A stretch of DNA of 64,000 nucleotides from the NCBI GenBank assembly GCA_037176705.1, contig CM073891.1, forward strand, positions 46,936,571-47,000,570, written 5' to 3'. Below, one piece after another: positions 23,093-34,908 of this stretch. Numbering within the stretch: the stretch's first letter is position 1; every line of letters starts with the position of its first letter. The DNA comes from Molossus alvarezi. Lineage: Eukaryota; Chordata; Mammalia; Chiroptera; Molossidae. The position numbers were made by a program, and so were the translations under genes. The notes under the pieces were generated by a model that was not told the DNA's origin, searched no databases, and saw only the letters and a program-made list of their open reading frames with translations.

Positions 23093-23103
23093 AAAAGTCT
23101 TTT

Positions 23104-23722
23104 GATAATTACATTTTATTAGTAAAATGGTTTCAGTGGCTGTCTTTCAATATATGTCCACTTATATATTTATAAATTATTTATATGTAATATGGCATAT
23201 TATATTATGTGCTCACAAAATATAAACATAAATTAAATTAAATTTAAAAGAATGATATAAGTATGAAAAATATGTCATGTATATTCTATTTTAATTATCA
23301 TCAGTATTATATTAAGTAATGATATAAATTACTATAGTAAACTATTTTTATCTTTAAAATATTACAAATAATATATTTTATAATATTTATTATATTAATA
23401 CTTTATAATGAAATGAAGAATAAACTAAAGTACATCAAACAATATTTCTTTAAGAACTCATTGTATCCATTAATCATACCAGAAAAATTTTACATATTAA
23501 ACTCAAAATAATTATATTTTATATAATAAGCTACATAAATATAATATTTATGTTATTTAATAATACTTAGAATGAGGACAAATAAATATGCTTAATTATT
23601 ACTGTGAATCTGATTTTTATACAATGTGATATAATATTTCAAAAGCCAGGATCAAAGGTCAGCTTACGTCCACACTTAGTGGCTATTAAACATCGAAAAG
23701 GTCCTAGAGATCCCCACAGATA
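23104..23722. other. Extremely AT-rich stretch, no gene
   Basis: 23160-23600 is dominated by TATAATATTTAT-type sequence. No element recognised. Confidence 0.5.
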
Positions 23723-24195
23723 TAGACATATATTGTTTTATCACACTTTGCTTTATTGCAGATATTGTATTTCTTACAAATTGAAGCTTTGTGGCAACTG
23801 TGCGTAGAGCAACTCTATCAGCATCATTTTTCCCAACTGCATTTGCACATTTCATGTCTTTATGTCACACTTTGGTAATTCTAGCAACATTTCAAACTTT
23901 CTTCATATTATTATAGTTGTTAATGGTGATCCATGATCAGTGATTTTTAATGTTATAATTGTAATTATTTGGGAGTACCACAAACCACAGGCATATAAAA
24001 TGGCAAAATTAATCAACAAATGTTGTGTGTCCTGTTTCACTGATCAACCATTCCCCCATCTCTCTCCTTCTCTTTGGGCCTCACTATTCCCTGAGACAAA
24101 ACAATATTGAAATTGATCAACTGAGAGGAAGAGTTGCCCATCATAAGCTAAAAATGATTAAGCTTAATGAGGAAGGCATATCAAAAGCCAAAATA

Positions 24196-24442
24196 GCCCT
24201 GGCCGGTTTGGCTCAGCAGTTAGAGCGCCCGCCTGCGGTCCGGAGAGACCTGGGTTCGGTTCCTGCTAAGGGCATGTACCTTGGTTGCAGTTTGTCCCCG
24301 GCCCTGGTTGGTCGTGCGGGTGGCAGCCACTCGATGTGTCCCTTTCACATCGATGTTTCTCTCTCTCTCTCTTCCTCTCTCTCCCTCCCACTGTCTGTAC
24401 AAAAAATGGAAAAATGTCCTCGAGTGAGGATAAAAAAAAAAA
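24196..24442 (+). repeat. VES-type SINE inside the Tigger copy
   Basis: Well preserved long-tail form; duplication AAAAGCCAAAATAG on both sides restores the Tigger reading when removed. Confidence 0.95.
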
Positions 24443-26415
24443 AAAAGCCAAAATAGGCCCAAAGTTAGGCCTCTTTCACCAGTTAGCCAACTTGTGACTG
24501 CAAAGGAAAAGTTATTTAAAGAATAAAAACACTACTCCAATGAACACTAGAAGTATAAGAAACTGAAACAGCCTTATTGCTGATATGGAGAAAGTTTTGG
24601 TGTGTGGATAAGGTTCAAACCAACCACACCTTTCCCTTAAGCCAAAGTCTAATTCAGAGCAAGGCCTTAAGTTCTTTTTAATTCTATGAAAGTTGAGAGA
24701 AGTGAGGAAGTTGCAGAAGAAAATTTTAAATCTAGCAGACATTTGTTCATTAAATTTAAAGAAAGAAGCCATCTATGTAACATACAAATGTAAGGTGAAG
24801 AAGCAAGTGCTGAGGTAGAAGCTGTAGCAAGTTATCCAGATCTAGCCAAGAAAATTAACGAAGGTGGCTACACTAAGCAACAGATTTTCAATGAAGACAA
24901 ACAGACTTAATGGAAGAAGACGCCATTTAGGAATTTTATACCTAGAGCGAAGTTAATGCCTGGCTTTAAAGCTTCAAAGGACAGGCTGATTCTCATGTTA
25001 AGGCTAGTGCAGCTGGTGACTTTAGGTTGAAGCCAGTGCTCATTTACCATTCCAAAAATCCTGGGGCGCTTAAGAATTATGCTAAATATGTTCTGCCTGT
25101 GCTCTGTAAATGAAACAACAAAGCCTGGATGGTAGCACATCTGTTTACAACATGGTTTATTGAATATTTTAATCCCACTGTTGAGAACTACTGCTCAGAA
25201 AAATAAAAAAATCTGCAAAAATAATACTGCTCACTGATAATGCACCTTATCATCCAAGAGGGCTGATAGAAATATACAAGATTAATGTTTTCTTACCTGC
25301 ATCCATTATAGCATCTATTCTATAGCTTATGGATCAAGGAATAATTTTGACTTTCAAGTTTTATTTAAGAAATACAATTGTATTTGTTCTAGATCTGTGA
25401 AATGTGCTGTTGATACTTTAATAGGGATTGCATTGAATCTGTAGATTGCTTTGGGTAATATGGACATTTTAATGATGTTGATTTTTCTAATCCATGAACA
25501 TAGTATATACTTCTACTTTTCATATCTTCCTCAATTTCTTTTTTTAATGTCCTGTAGTTTTCTGAGAACAGGTCTTTTACCTCCTTGGTTAAGTTTATTC
25601 CTAGGTATTTTATATTATTTTTTGTTGTTACAATGGGATTGTGGGGGTTTTTTGTTTTTGTTTTTTTAATTTTCCTTTCTGGGTGTTCATTACTGGTATA
25701 TAAGAATGCCATAAATTTCTGGATATTAATTTTGTATCCTGCTACTTTGCCAAATTCACTTATTAAATCTAGTAGATTTTTGATGGAGTCTTTAGGGTTT
25801 TCTAAGTACAATATCTTGCTGTTGATGAATAATGACAGTTTCAATCCCTTTCCTATTTGGATCCCTTTTATTGTTTCTTCTTTTCTAATTGCTGTGCTTG
25901 TCTGGCCACAGCACTTTTGAAAAAGAAGAACAAAGTGGGAGGGATTATAATACCAGATATCAAGTTATACTACAAGGTACCGTAGTCAAAACAGCCTGGT
26001 ACTGGCACAAGAACAGACATATAGATCAGTGGAACAGAATAGAGAACTCAAATATTGACCCAAGACAGTATGCATAATTAATATTTGACAAAGGAGACAA
26101 GAGCATAATGGAGAAAAAACAGTCTCTTAAATAACTGGTGCTGGGAAAATTGGACAACTATACGCAAAAAAATGAAACTAGATCACCATCTTTCACCATA
26201 CACAAGAACAAACTCAAAATGGATAAAAGACTGAAATGTAACCTGTGAAACCATACAAATTCTAGAAGAAAATGTAGGCAGAAAAATCTCCAACATCATA
26301 TGTAGTGGAATTTCCACTGATACACCACCTAGGGCAAGAGAAACAAAGGAAAAAATTAATACATGGGACCACATTAAACTTAAAAGCTTCTGCATGGCAA
26401 AAGAAACCTACATCA

Positions 26416-26574
26416 GCCCTGGCCAGTTTGACTCAGTGGTTAGAGTGTTGGCCTGTGGTCCAGAGAGACCCGGGTTCAAGTCCTGCTAAGGGCATGTAAC
26501 TTGGTTGCAGTTTGTCCCCGGCCCTGGTTGGGTTGTGCGGGTGGCAGTCACTCGATGTGTCCCTTTCACATCAA

Positions 26575-26615
<41 letters not shown>

Positions 26616-26698
26616 ATCTCTCTCCCCCTCCCTCCCTCCCACTCTATCTGAACAAAAAATGGAAAAATGTCCTCAGGTGAGGATACAAAAAAAAAAAA
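26416..26698 (+). repeat. VES-type SINE inside L1
   Basis: Long-tail form with a (TC)n expansion at 26580-26610 and terminal TCCTCAGGTGAGGAT. Duplication AAAGAAACCTACATCA / AAATGAAACCAACATCA. Confidence 0.94.
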
Positions 26699-26850
26699 AA
26701 AAATGAAACCAACATCAAAATGGAAAGGAAACCCACTCTCTGGGAGAACATATTTATTTGATAATGATACATTGGATAAAGGCTTAATATCCAAAATATA
26801 TAGAGTATTCATACAACCCAAGAAAAGGAAGACAAACAATCCAATTAAAA

Positions 26851-27104
26851 GCCCTGGTCAGTTTGGTTCAGCGGTTGGAACATAGGCCTGCGGACTGGAG
26901 AGTCCAGTGTTGAGTCCCCACTAAGGACACGTACTTTGGTTGCAGTTTGTCCCCGGTCCCAGTTAGGGTTGTGTGAGTAGTGACCACTCGATGTGTCTCT
27001 CTCACATTGATGTTTCTCTCGCTCTTCCTCCCTCTCTCCCTCCCTTTCTGTCTGAAAATAAATGCATAAATGCAAAAATGTCCTCAGGTGAGGATTAAAA
27101 AAAA
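26851..27104 (+). repeat. VES-type SINE inside L1
   Basis: Head GCCCTGGTCAGTTTGGTTCAG, terminal TCCTCAGGTGAGGATT, extra AAATGCATAAATGC near the tail. Interrupts the L1 text CCAATTAAAA...ATGGGCAGAGGA. Confidence 0.93.
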
Positions 27105-28256
27105 GAATGGGCAGAGGATCCGAATAGACACTTCTCCAAACGGACATACAAATGGCCAGGAGACATATGAAAAATGTTCAACATCACTGATCATCAGAGA
27201 AATGCAAATTAAAATGAATATGAGATATCACCTAACACCTGCCTGAGGGGTAGCCATCAATAAATCCTCAAACAACAAGTGCTAGCAAGGATGTGGAGAA
27301 AAGGGGACTCTAGTACACTGCTGGTGGGAATGCAGACTGGTGCAGCCACTATGGAAAACAATTTGGTATTTCCTCAAAAATGGAACTATCAATAGACCCA
27401 GTGATTTCCCTTCTTGGAATATATCCTAAGAAGCCTGAAACACCAATCAGAAAGAATACATGTACCCCTATGTTAATAGAAGCACTATTTACAATAGCTA
27501 AGGTCTGGAAACTGCCCAAGTGCTCATCAGTAGATGAGTGGATAAAAAAGCTGTGGTACATGTACACAATGGAATACTATGCAGCTGTAAGAAAGAGAGA
27601 TCTCTTACCCTTTGAGATGACATGGAAGGAACTGGAGAGTCTTGTGTTAAGCAAAATTAGCTAGTCAGAGAAAGACAAGTAGCACATGATCTCACTTATT
27701 TATGGAACATAATGAGCCCAATAAGCTGTCGAACAAAAGAAATCCAGAATCATAGAAGTAGGGGACAGATTGACAAACCTCAGAGGGATGGGGTGGGGTG
27801 TGGGGTGGGGAGAGATACACCAAAGAACTTATATGCATATATGCACAACTGCAGATGTGGTGGAAATAGTAAGAAAACTAGATTAGAAATAGATCCTGAA
27901 AATGTGACTGAATTACTGCAATCTCATGATAAAACTTAAACAGATGGATGAGCAAAGAAAGTAGTATCTTGAGATGGATCTACTCCTGGTGAAGATGCTG
28001 TGAAAATTGTTGAAATGACAACAAAGTATCTAGTACATTACATAAACTTAGTTGACAAAGCAGAGAAAGAGTTTGAGAGGATTGAATTCAATTTTGCAAA
28101 ATGTCCTACTGTGGATAACATGCTATCAAACAGCATTGCATGCTACAAATAAATTGTTCATGAAAAAGATTAATTGATGCAACAAATTTTGTTGTTGTCT
28201 TATTTTAAGAAATTGCCACAACCACACCAACCTTTTGCAAACGCCACCCTGATCAG

Positions 28257-29170
28257 GGAATAAGTACATCATTTTGTACTTGATAAATTGTAAACTCATC
28301 TTTCAGTTTTATCTACCAATATTTAAACTTATTCAGTACTGACAGCTAAAAAAGTGTCCTTTATCTTGATGTCAATTAGAATTTATTTTAAACTTATTGA
28401 TAGATATTGCATTTTACATATTTACATTTACAATTAGCTGAGACTTATCATATGGACAATTTTAAAACTAGTTAGAAAATTCTGTTTCCCAATACAATTG
28501 GGTTGACATAAGGGTTTTTGTTGGTGACACACTTGAGATTCTTTGAAACATAGGATGATGGAAGCATTTCCCAATTTACCTTTCTATATATAGCATGAGT
28601 TATTTTTAGAAAGTAGTTGCCTTCTCATGCATAATTAAACGCTACATTTTTCTTTCATAGACCAATAGGGTACATTTTATTATTATTCTTGTCCATGAAT
28701 CATTTGCATATTACAGAAATGTGGATAAATCTGGAAGACTTGTCCTTTTGTGAAGGAAAAATATGTAACAACCTTAAATTGGACAGTTCTTTAAACATCA
28801 TGCCATTGAATAAAAAGTAAACATTTATGTAAAAAGATTTTTCATTATTATTGTCTATCTTTTTACAAAATTATCATTCTTAAAGGTCAATTTCCTCACT
28901 CTAAGTCGCAAACTAGTCATTTTGACAACCAGTTCCACCTTTGGCTTAAACTTTATTGTTGCTGCAATAACTTACCTATGAATAATGCAAGTGAATGTAT
29001 TTTATATATCATGCTATTTTTGTAAACTAATTTTTGAATTATTTGTTTATTTTTAATTCTAGTCAAAATAGCCATTTTATCAGAGGTTATGCTTAGATAT
29101 TTTTCCCCATACATTTTATTTTACTTAGAGTAGTTATATTTTATGAGACCATTGTCATTTTTTCTCTTTT
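28257..29170. other. Unique-looking AT-rich sequence, no gene
   Basis: No open frame, splice signal or repeat I recognise. Confidence 0.4.
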
Positions 29171-29171
29171 C

Positions 29172-29345
29172 TTTTTATTTTTCAGTTACATTTGACATTC
29201 AATATTATATTAGTTTCAGGTGTAGCAGTTAGACATTTATGTAACTTAGAAAGTGATCCCCTTGACAGGTCTAGTACCCACGTGGCACAATACATATTTA
29301 TTACAGTGTTAATAACTATATTATTTTGTATACTTTCCATTTAGA
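29172..29345 (-). repeat. Old L1 3'UTR fragment, antisense
   Basis: TTAGTTTCAGGTGTAGCAG and the text after it match the antisense 3' end of mammalian L1MA/L1M-type elements. Short and degraded. Confidence 0.65.
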
Positions 29346-30520
29346 GATTCCAAAAAAAGTGATTTTTAAATTTGTTCTTGTTGCTAAATAGAATCTGACA
29401 AGTACTGTGAGCTAAGGCATGCTGGAAACATGCACTTTTATCAACTATTGTGCATACTTATCATACTATGTTATTATTTCTTATAATTGTTTCTTTAACA
29501 TCTTCCAAAAAATGTGATAACAAAGCAATGTGTTTCACTTTATTTCACATGAGCCCTTTTAGCTACTCTTCAGTGTGTGACTATTATTAACTCAATCAAA
29601 TGTGGTTTTTAAATTTATAGTATATATTCATTGCCAATTTGGTAAAGTTTTGTCATGTTCCAAATGTACTGCTAATTTGCAACATTGTTAAAATTATTGC
29701 ATAATTTTGACCTCATGTTCTGGGTACAAAATTTGAACATCTTGCTAACAGTGATATCTTTTATCTACCATAAACTAATATTTCCAAGAAAATATGTACT
29801 TAAGTTGAAATTTATCACTCACATAGTACATGTAAACAGATACTGCAAATACTTTTTAAAAAATAATATTGAGTATTTTGGGCCTACTTATTGGTATCAT
29901 AGATTAATTTTAACTCCTAATACGAGCAGCAGGTGTGCATGTCTAATGTCATTTCTTTCCCTCCCCCTATTTTTATCCTCCATTGTTTTCTTATTTAAAT
30001 TAAATTTATTTTTTATTTAGTGAGGAGACATTTAGTTCAAACAAGATGATATAATACATGAATTCACTTCATCTACATTTACATGAAGTGCAAATTAGAT
30101 CAATGTTCTGACATAAACAAACATGGGAGGCCACATTATAAAATGTGCTGCACAATGGAGTCCCCCTCTGCTCTCCAAGTAACACTGATTGACATGGGAA
30201 ACCAGTAAGAAAGCCTCAAAATGCATATTGAAGCTTAGGTTAAAAAAATAAGTGTAAATAGAAGTTCTAATATTTTCCTCCAGCGTTACAGTAGATTATT
30301 TTTCACATTCCTTCATATATGAAAATCACACTTTGGAGAATGTTACTTTAATTTACTTGATTTATGTAAAATATTACACCTATAAATATTTGCTCATTTA
30401 TTCATTAATGTGTATATTCATATAATAAATGGAAGAGGAAAATGGGAGAGTGAGCCAGTGATGAAGAGGGAAGTATGAACAAAAGTAAGATAGTAGGATA
30501 AAATGTCTTTATTTTTATTT
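29346..30520. other. AT-rich sequence, no gene
   Basis: A 111-codon frame at 29685-30020 has a hydrophobic, low-complexity translation and no support as a gene. Confidence 0.35.
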
Positions 30521-30524
30521 TTTA

Positions 30525-30741
30525 AACCTTTTTTAAAATTGATTTTAGAGAGAGAGGAAAGGAGAGGGACAGAGAGATAGAAACATCGATGAGAGAGAAC
30601 ATCGATTGGTCGCCTCCTTCATGCCCCCCCCCGGGGGGGGGGATTTGGCCCACAACCTGGGCATGTGCCCTGACCAGGAATCAAACCAGTGACATCTTGG
30701 TGCATGGATTGACTCTCAGCCACTGAGCCACACCGGCCAGG
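30525..30741 (-). repeat. VES-type SINE, antisense, with C9G10 palindrome
   Basis: Reverse complement has the head CACCTGGCCGGTGTGGCTCAG. Where sister copies read CCCCACTGGGGATC, this one has nine C then ten G (30624-30642). Flanks AAAATGTCTTTA and AAAATGTTTTTA suggest the duplication. Confidence 0.9.
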
Positions 30742-31129
30742 TGAAAAAATGTTTTTAATAAAATACATAGAAATCTCATTATTTGCTTCTCAATAAGGCT
30801 ATGACATAACTAATATATATTATGTTATAAACAATCATGCATCTATGTATATAAGTATATATATATTATATATATGTAATATGATAAGGACAAGGTAGTT
30901 TTTGCTTACATGGTATTGCAGGACTGGAAAAACACTGTGCAAGATGAAATCATGCAAATCAAGCTTGACAATCAGTAAGAATAATATGATTGTTCCAGTA
31001 CTGTTTACATTTTTGCTAAAATATATAAAATTTCCTACCACAAGTTAGAAATGGACAGGGGATTTAAAAATAGTAAGATAAAATTTATTTGATGTATGGT
31101 AGTTTAAGTGAGAATGAAGTGTTTTATTT

Positions 31130-32400
31130 CTTTGTAAAAAGACTTATCAAGAATAGTTTGAGCAGTGCTTGCCTACTTCTTGTCAAATAAGATAAGGAAC
31201 AAGGATCTTGGCAAATTGTCCTATTTCTTTCTAGGCTTGGATCAGTTGCCATGTTTTATCTTTTACACTTTTGGTGTTGTTAAATGTCTTCGCGATTTCC
31301 TTGAATATAAAGTTTTTGACAATGTCACTTCCTCTGGGGCATCTTTATCCTTTTTGCCACAGGACTTTCTTTATGTTGGTAACTTATTTTTACTTAGTTT
31401 CTCTGACTGCATTTTTAGAGTCTTTACATTGTGGCAGTCAACATTCCCATAATCAGATATTTCTTCTATTAACTTCATTTATGCTCATTTGGAGTCCTAA
31501 AATGTTATTTGCACAGTACAGTAAATGTTTCTACCATACTGCATCATATTACACACCATTCCTCTTTTCCTAGATGCTCTTATTATTTCAAATGCATGCT
31601 TTATGTCAAATTTCATGTCAGCTCAGAAAATTGCATGGTGTTCAGTTCTTGTGTGAATAACCTGTCTGAAAATCCATCTTAAGGTATGGGCTTTACAAGT
31701 TGAAATATGTTCTTGATCTATTGACTGGAATAATGAAGTTTTATTTGGTGGTAAAAAGAAAAATTTCACATTTTTATTCACTACTCTAAGAGAATCAGAA
31801 TGACATGGAGCATTATCCAGTAATTGACGTGCTTTAAAAAGTTCAATAATTTTGCCTACAGTATCTCTTTACCACTTAAATCAATTGTATGTATAATTCA
31901 AACAGTAACAATGCTAGAAAAATACTTAGACTGTGGCCTTTAACTGTGGTATCAAAACCTATCAAGGAGTAAGAATTTTCTGTAATTTGATTAAAAATCA
32001 ATTCCACAAAAAATTGTTAATTAAGTAATAAAATCTACAAACTTTTATATGGCTCTGGCATTGAATTAGAACTGCGCTTAAATTATCCAGGTGAGCACTG
32101 ACCTGTTTGGCTTAGCGGTTAGAGCATCATCCTGTGGATTGAAGGGTCTCAGATTCAATTCCAGGTCAAGGACATGTACCTGGGTTGCAGGTTCAATCCC
32201 CGGCCCTGGTTGGGGTTATGTGGGAGGCAACAATGGATATGTCTTTCTCACGCTGATGTTTCTTTCTCTCTCTCTCTCTTCCTCTCCCTCTCCCTCCCTT
32301 CCACTCTCTCTAAAAATCAGCAGGAAAAGATCCTTGGGTGAGGATTAACAACAATAAAATGATCCAGGTAAAGTTCTAGGAAATGTTTGAGTTTCAAGTC
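31130..32400 (-). mobile_element. Antisense Tigger-type (pogo) transposase fossil
   Basis: Minus-strand translation, in several frames, gives LLDNAPCHSD (31785-31830 region, the catalytic D of the DDE domain), VKFFFLPPNKTSLFQSIDQEHIST, and toward the C-terminus TDPSLERNRTICQ. These are diagnostic for the DDE_1 transposases of Tigger/TIGD elements. The frame is broken repeatedly, and a VES SINE at 32093-32357 splits it. The N-terminal DNA-binding part and terminal repeats are not clear; the stretch up to 33000 may belong to it but I cannot support that. Confidence 0.8.
32093..32357 (+). repeat. VES-type SINE inside the antisense Tigger
   Basis: Head ACTGACCTGTTTGGCTTAG, tail TCCTTGGGTGAGGATTAACAA. 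Duplication ATTATCCAGGT / ATGATCCAGGT. Confidence 0.93.
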
Positions 32401-33225
32401 TGCCATGGGATTCCAGAAACGTAAGATGAAAATGGTGGTTTCTTAGTCTTCACATATCCTCCAGCACAGGTTTCTTATGAGCGAGATTCTCCATGGGTTT
32501 GTTGCATTTCTCTAGGTCTTACAAACTAAGGACTTTACCACCTTTGTTCTAGACTATGTTTTCAGGGATTCTTGTATAGGAAACCATGTAAAATATAGAA
32601 GTAGTATCTCTCCCTAGAACAAGGGGCTTGTTTGTTCATTGCCCAATAAATAAATAAAGTCGCACTCCTGGGCAAAGATCAGGTAGACTTAATGCCCCTA
32701 TGAAAGATTCAAGTTTTCTCAACTCAAAGATTCTCTCCCTTAACTCAACCCACTAAATGTGCAGCCATCACATGGTCCTCTGCATTATTTTGGGGGATTT
32801 GAGCCTTAAAGAACCATTGTGAATGTGGACACTCTAGTTTCTGCAATTCCCTTGAGTAACAATGTCTTTTGTTTCTGACCCCCAATGTATCATGTTTTCT
32901 ACCAGTAACCATGAAGTGTGGAAAACAATCTTCTGAGCCTGCATGTAAGAAGAAAATCTCAGACCCCTTACAAGTTCTTGTCATGAGAAACCTTAGTATA
33001 GCCTTCCAGTCACTAAAGCAGGTCTCAGTGCATAAATGAAAGCAACTTCAAAAGCTGTAGCAGAGAAAATATCAGATGTGTGCTGTGCTTTAGTGGCAAA
33101 ATACTACAGACACAACTATGTGCCAGATTTTCAGAGAACTAGTATAACAAAGCCCTTGTAATCAAAAGTACCTGATTCCAATAAAAACTGTTTTAGCTAT
33201 GATTTTATTTAACCTTCATACACAT
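32400..33225. other. Unresolved sequence, no gene
   Basis: A 79-codon minus-strand frame at 32745-32984 is the only notable open stretch. It might be an eroded part of the adjacent Tigger copy, but I see no supporting motif. Confidence 0.35.
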
Positions 33226-33229
33226 CATT

Positions 33230-33358
33230 TTTTTCATTTATAATATGTAGGAAGTTACAATAACTACCTCAGAATTGTTTTGAAGAATATATGAGGTAAT
33301 GCATAAAAGGAACGAGCATACTATAGAATATATGAGAAGCACTCAACAAATATTTTAT
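33230..33358 (+). repeat. MIR SINE fragment (3' part)
   Basis: TTGTTTTGAAGAATATATGAGGTAATGCATAAA and the following end follow the MIR 3' consensus layout. Ancient. Confidence 0.55.
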
Positions 33359-33669
33359 ATTGCTTTAGAGTTACTTAGGATACCTCATTAAATAACTCAA
33401 AAGTCTAGAATAGAGTCCTGTATTCCCTCATATTGTACACCCCATAGGATTGTGATTTAAATATTTTCGGAAGTAAGCTATCCTGTTTTGAGTTCTGTTC
33501 TACATCAACACTAGCAATAGAATTCCTATGTAATGTTATAAAGCTTTCCCTAATGCACTGAAGCATCTTTATACATGTATTTACAGGGATCTCTTAGAAA
33601 TAGCTGGTAACTATAGAAAGTTGCCTAAATGGGGCAATCCATCCTCTATGTCCACCATCAAATAATTCT

Positions 33670-34160
33670 AATTTACAAACCTGATTATGTCAGTTTTCTA
33701 CTAAAGCATTCTTCTTACAAACAAGTGTCCAAAACAACCTAGTATTTCACACCTTACTAATTTCTACTTTTCCCTTCTCATATGCCACACAACCCATAAA
33801 ATCATGGCTTTTTTTGTATTATTTTATATACCTCTATTTTTACAGATATGATTCTGTGCCCAGAAATACCTCTCTCTTATTTCTTCCTTGTGAAATCTTA
33901 CTCATTCTTCAGAAACCAGATCAAATATCACTTCCTCAGTGAAGCCAGTCATGATTTTCCCACGATAGTTGATCACTACTCTACTATCCTCAAAATGAGT
34001 TCTGTACACATACTATTATGGAACTTATACTGTGAAATGTAAAGATTTGCTTACAAAAGTATTTTCTTATTGTCTGACTCATGTTTATGTTCCCAGTGCT
34101 GAGGATAGTGAGAGACTTAGTATTTATCTGTTTGGTCTTTAAATGAACAAATGAATAAAC
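33670..34160 (+). repeat. L2 3' end fragment
   Basis: CTCATTCTTCAGAAACCAGA, TCACTTCCTCAGTGAAGCC and the end AAATGAACAAATGAATAAA are characteristic of the L2 3' end in sense orientation. Confidence 0.78.
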
Positions 34161-34249
34161 AAAAGTCTCTGTGTTATAAATTGTCTCATGAGAATTTATT
34201 TCCTTTGAGTCTTAGAGCTGTATATCCTCATAGAATCTTATATTAAAAT

Positions 34250-34640
34250 CCAAAACTCTCTGGCAGGCACATCTTGTTAAACACACTTGACCTGACCATT
34301 CTCCCTGCCTGGAACATTCTCTGACTGAATGTTCACATGTCTTGATCCATCATCTCCTTCAAGTTTTTGCTCTGTGATCACTTTCTTACTGAAGGTGTAA
34401 CATCTAATTTAAATAACAACTCTTCATTCTCCCCTTTCCCTGTCAATTTTCTCATAGTAGTTATCATCTTTTAACACACTATGCAATTGTTTATAGTATA
34501 ATATCTATTGTTGATTTTCACTCACTGCAAAGTAAACTATATGAGGGCAGAGATGTATTATTTTCCTTTCTTCATGGAGACATCTCCAGAAACTTAAAGA
34601 ATACCATGCTCTATGATTATTGAAATAATTACTATAAGGG
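34250..34640 (+). repeat. Second L2 3' end fragment
   Basis: CTGCCTGGAACATTCTCTGA, CTCCTTCAAGTTTTTGCTC, TGAGGGCAGAGATG. Adjacent to the first copy in the same orientation. Confidence 0.75.
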
Positions 34641-34783
34641 ACAAACTATGACAGATTTTTCATTACATTCTTTTTAAATTAAACATCTTACAAAAACTAA
34701 TTCAGAGGAAAGTGCAAGGATATTATTTAAAATGAATTTTGGAATGCTTTCAATACAGATTTCATAGTCCCTTCCAGGACCTG

Positions 34784-34828
34784 GATGGATGGATGGATGG
34801 ATAGATAGATGATAGATGATAGATAGAT

Positions 34829-34887
<59 letters not shown>

Positions 34888-34908
34888 GATAGATAGAGAT
34901 AGATAGAT
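34784..34908. repeat. (GGAT)n / (GATA)n microsatellite
   Basis: Five GGAT units pass into a long GATA array with scattered GATGATA interruptions. Length polymorphism is likely. Confidence 0.97.

Larger units (their letters stand above)
25385..27850 (+). mobile_element. 5'-inverted (twin-primed) L1 3' fragment
   Basis: 25385-25905 is antisense L1 ORF2 (minus-strand reading [24 protein letters not shown], positions 25389-25844), and 25906-27850 is sense ORF2 from the next part of the element to near its 3' end, including [24 protein letters not shown] text. In L1 coordinates the two halves are nearly contiguous, with a small loss at the junction. The RT active site is destroyed (FADD position reads FINS). 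No poly(A) tail is left at 27850, and a piece of the host Tigger is missing there. Two SINEs lie within. Confidence 0.9.
23723..28256 (+). mobile_element. Tigger1-type pogo DNA transposon, interrupted and truncated
   Basis: Segments 23723-24195, about 24457-25384 and 27851-28256 are consecutive pieces of one sense-oriented Tigger1-like element. The left end resembles the terminal repeat (TAGACATATATTGTTTTATC). It then carries transposase text: KMIKLNEEGISKAKIA from the CENP-B-like helix-turn-helix region, then the region up to ATGGATCAAGGAATAATTTT (MDQGVI-like), and on the far side LLQSHDKT and the C-terminal part ending near CCACCCTGATCAG. The transposase start, part of its catalytic domain around the L1 insertion, and the right terminal repeat are missing, so it is a fossil. 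Nested order: Tigger, then L1, then SINEs. Confidence 0.88.

Noticed and set aside
29685..30020. 111-codon hydrophobic frame that could look like a membrane protein
   Set aside because: AT-rich sequence gives Leu/Ile/Phe-rich translations by chance; no splice or promoter support.
34784..34908. Regular repeat array resembling a CRISPR-like pattern
   Set aside because: It is a 4-bp microsatellite without spacers, in a mammalian genome.
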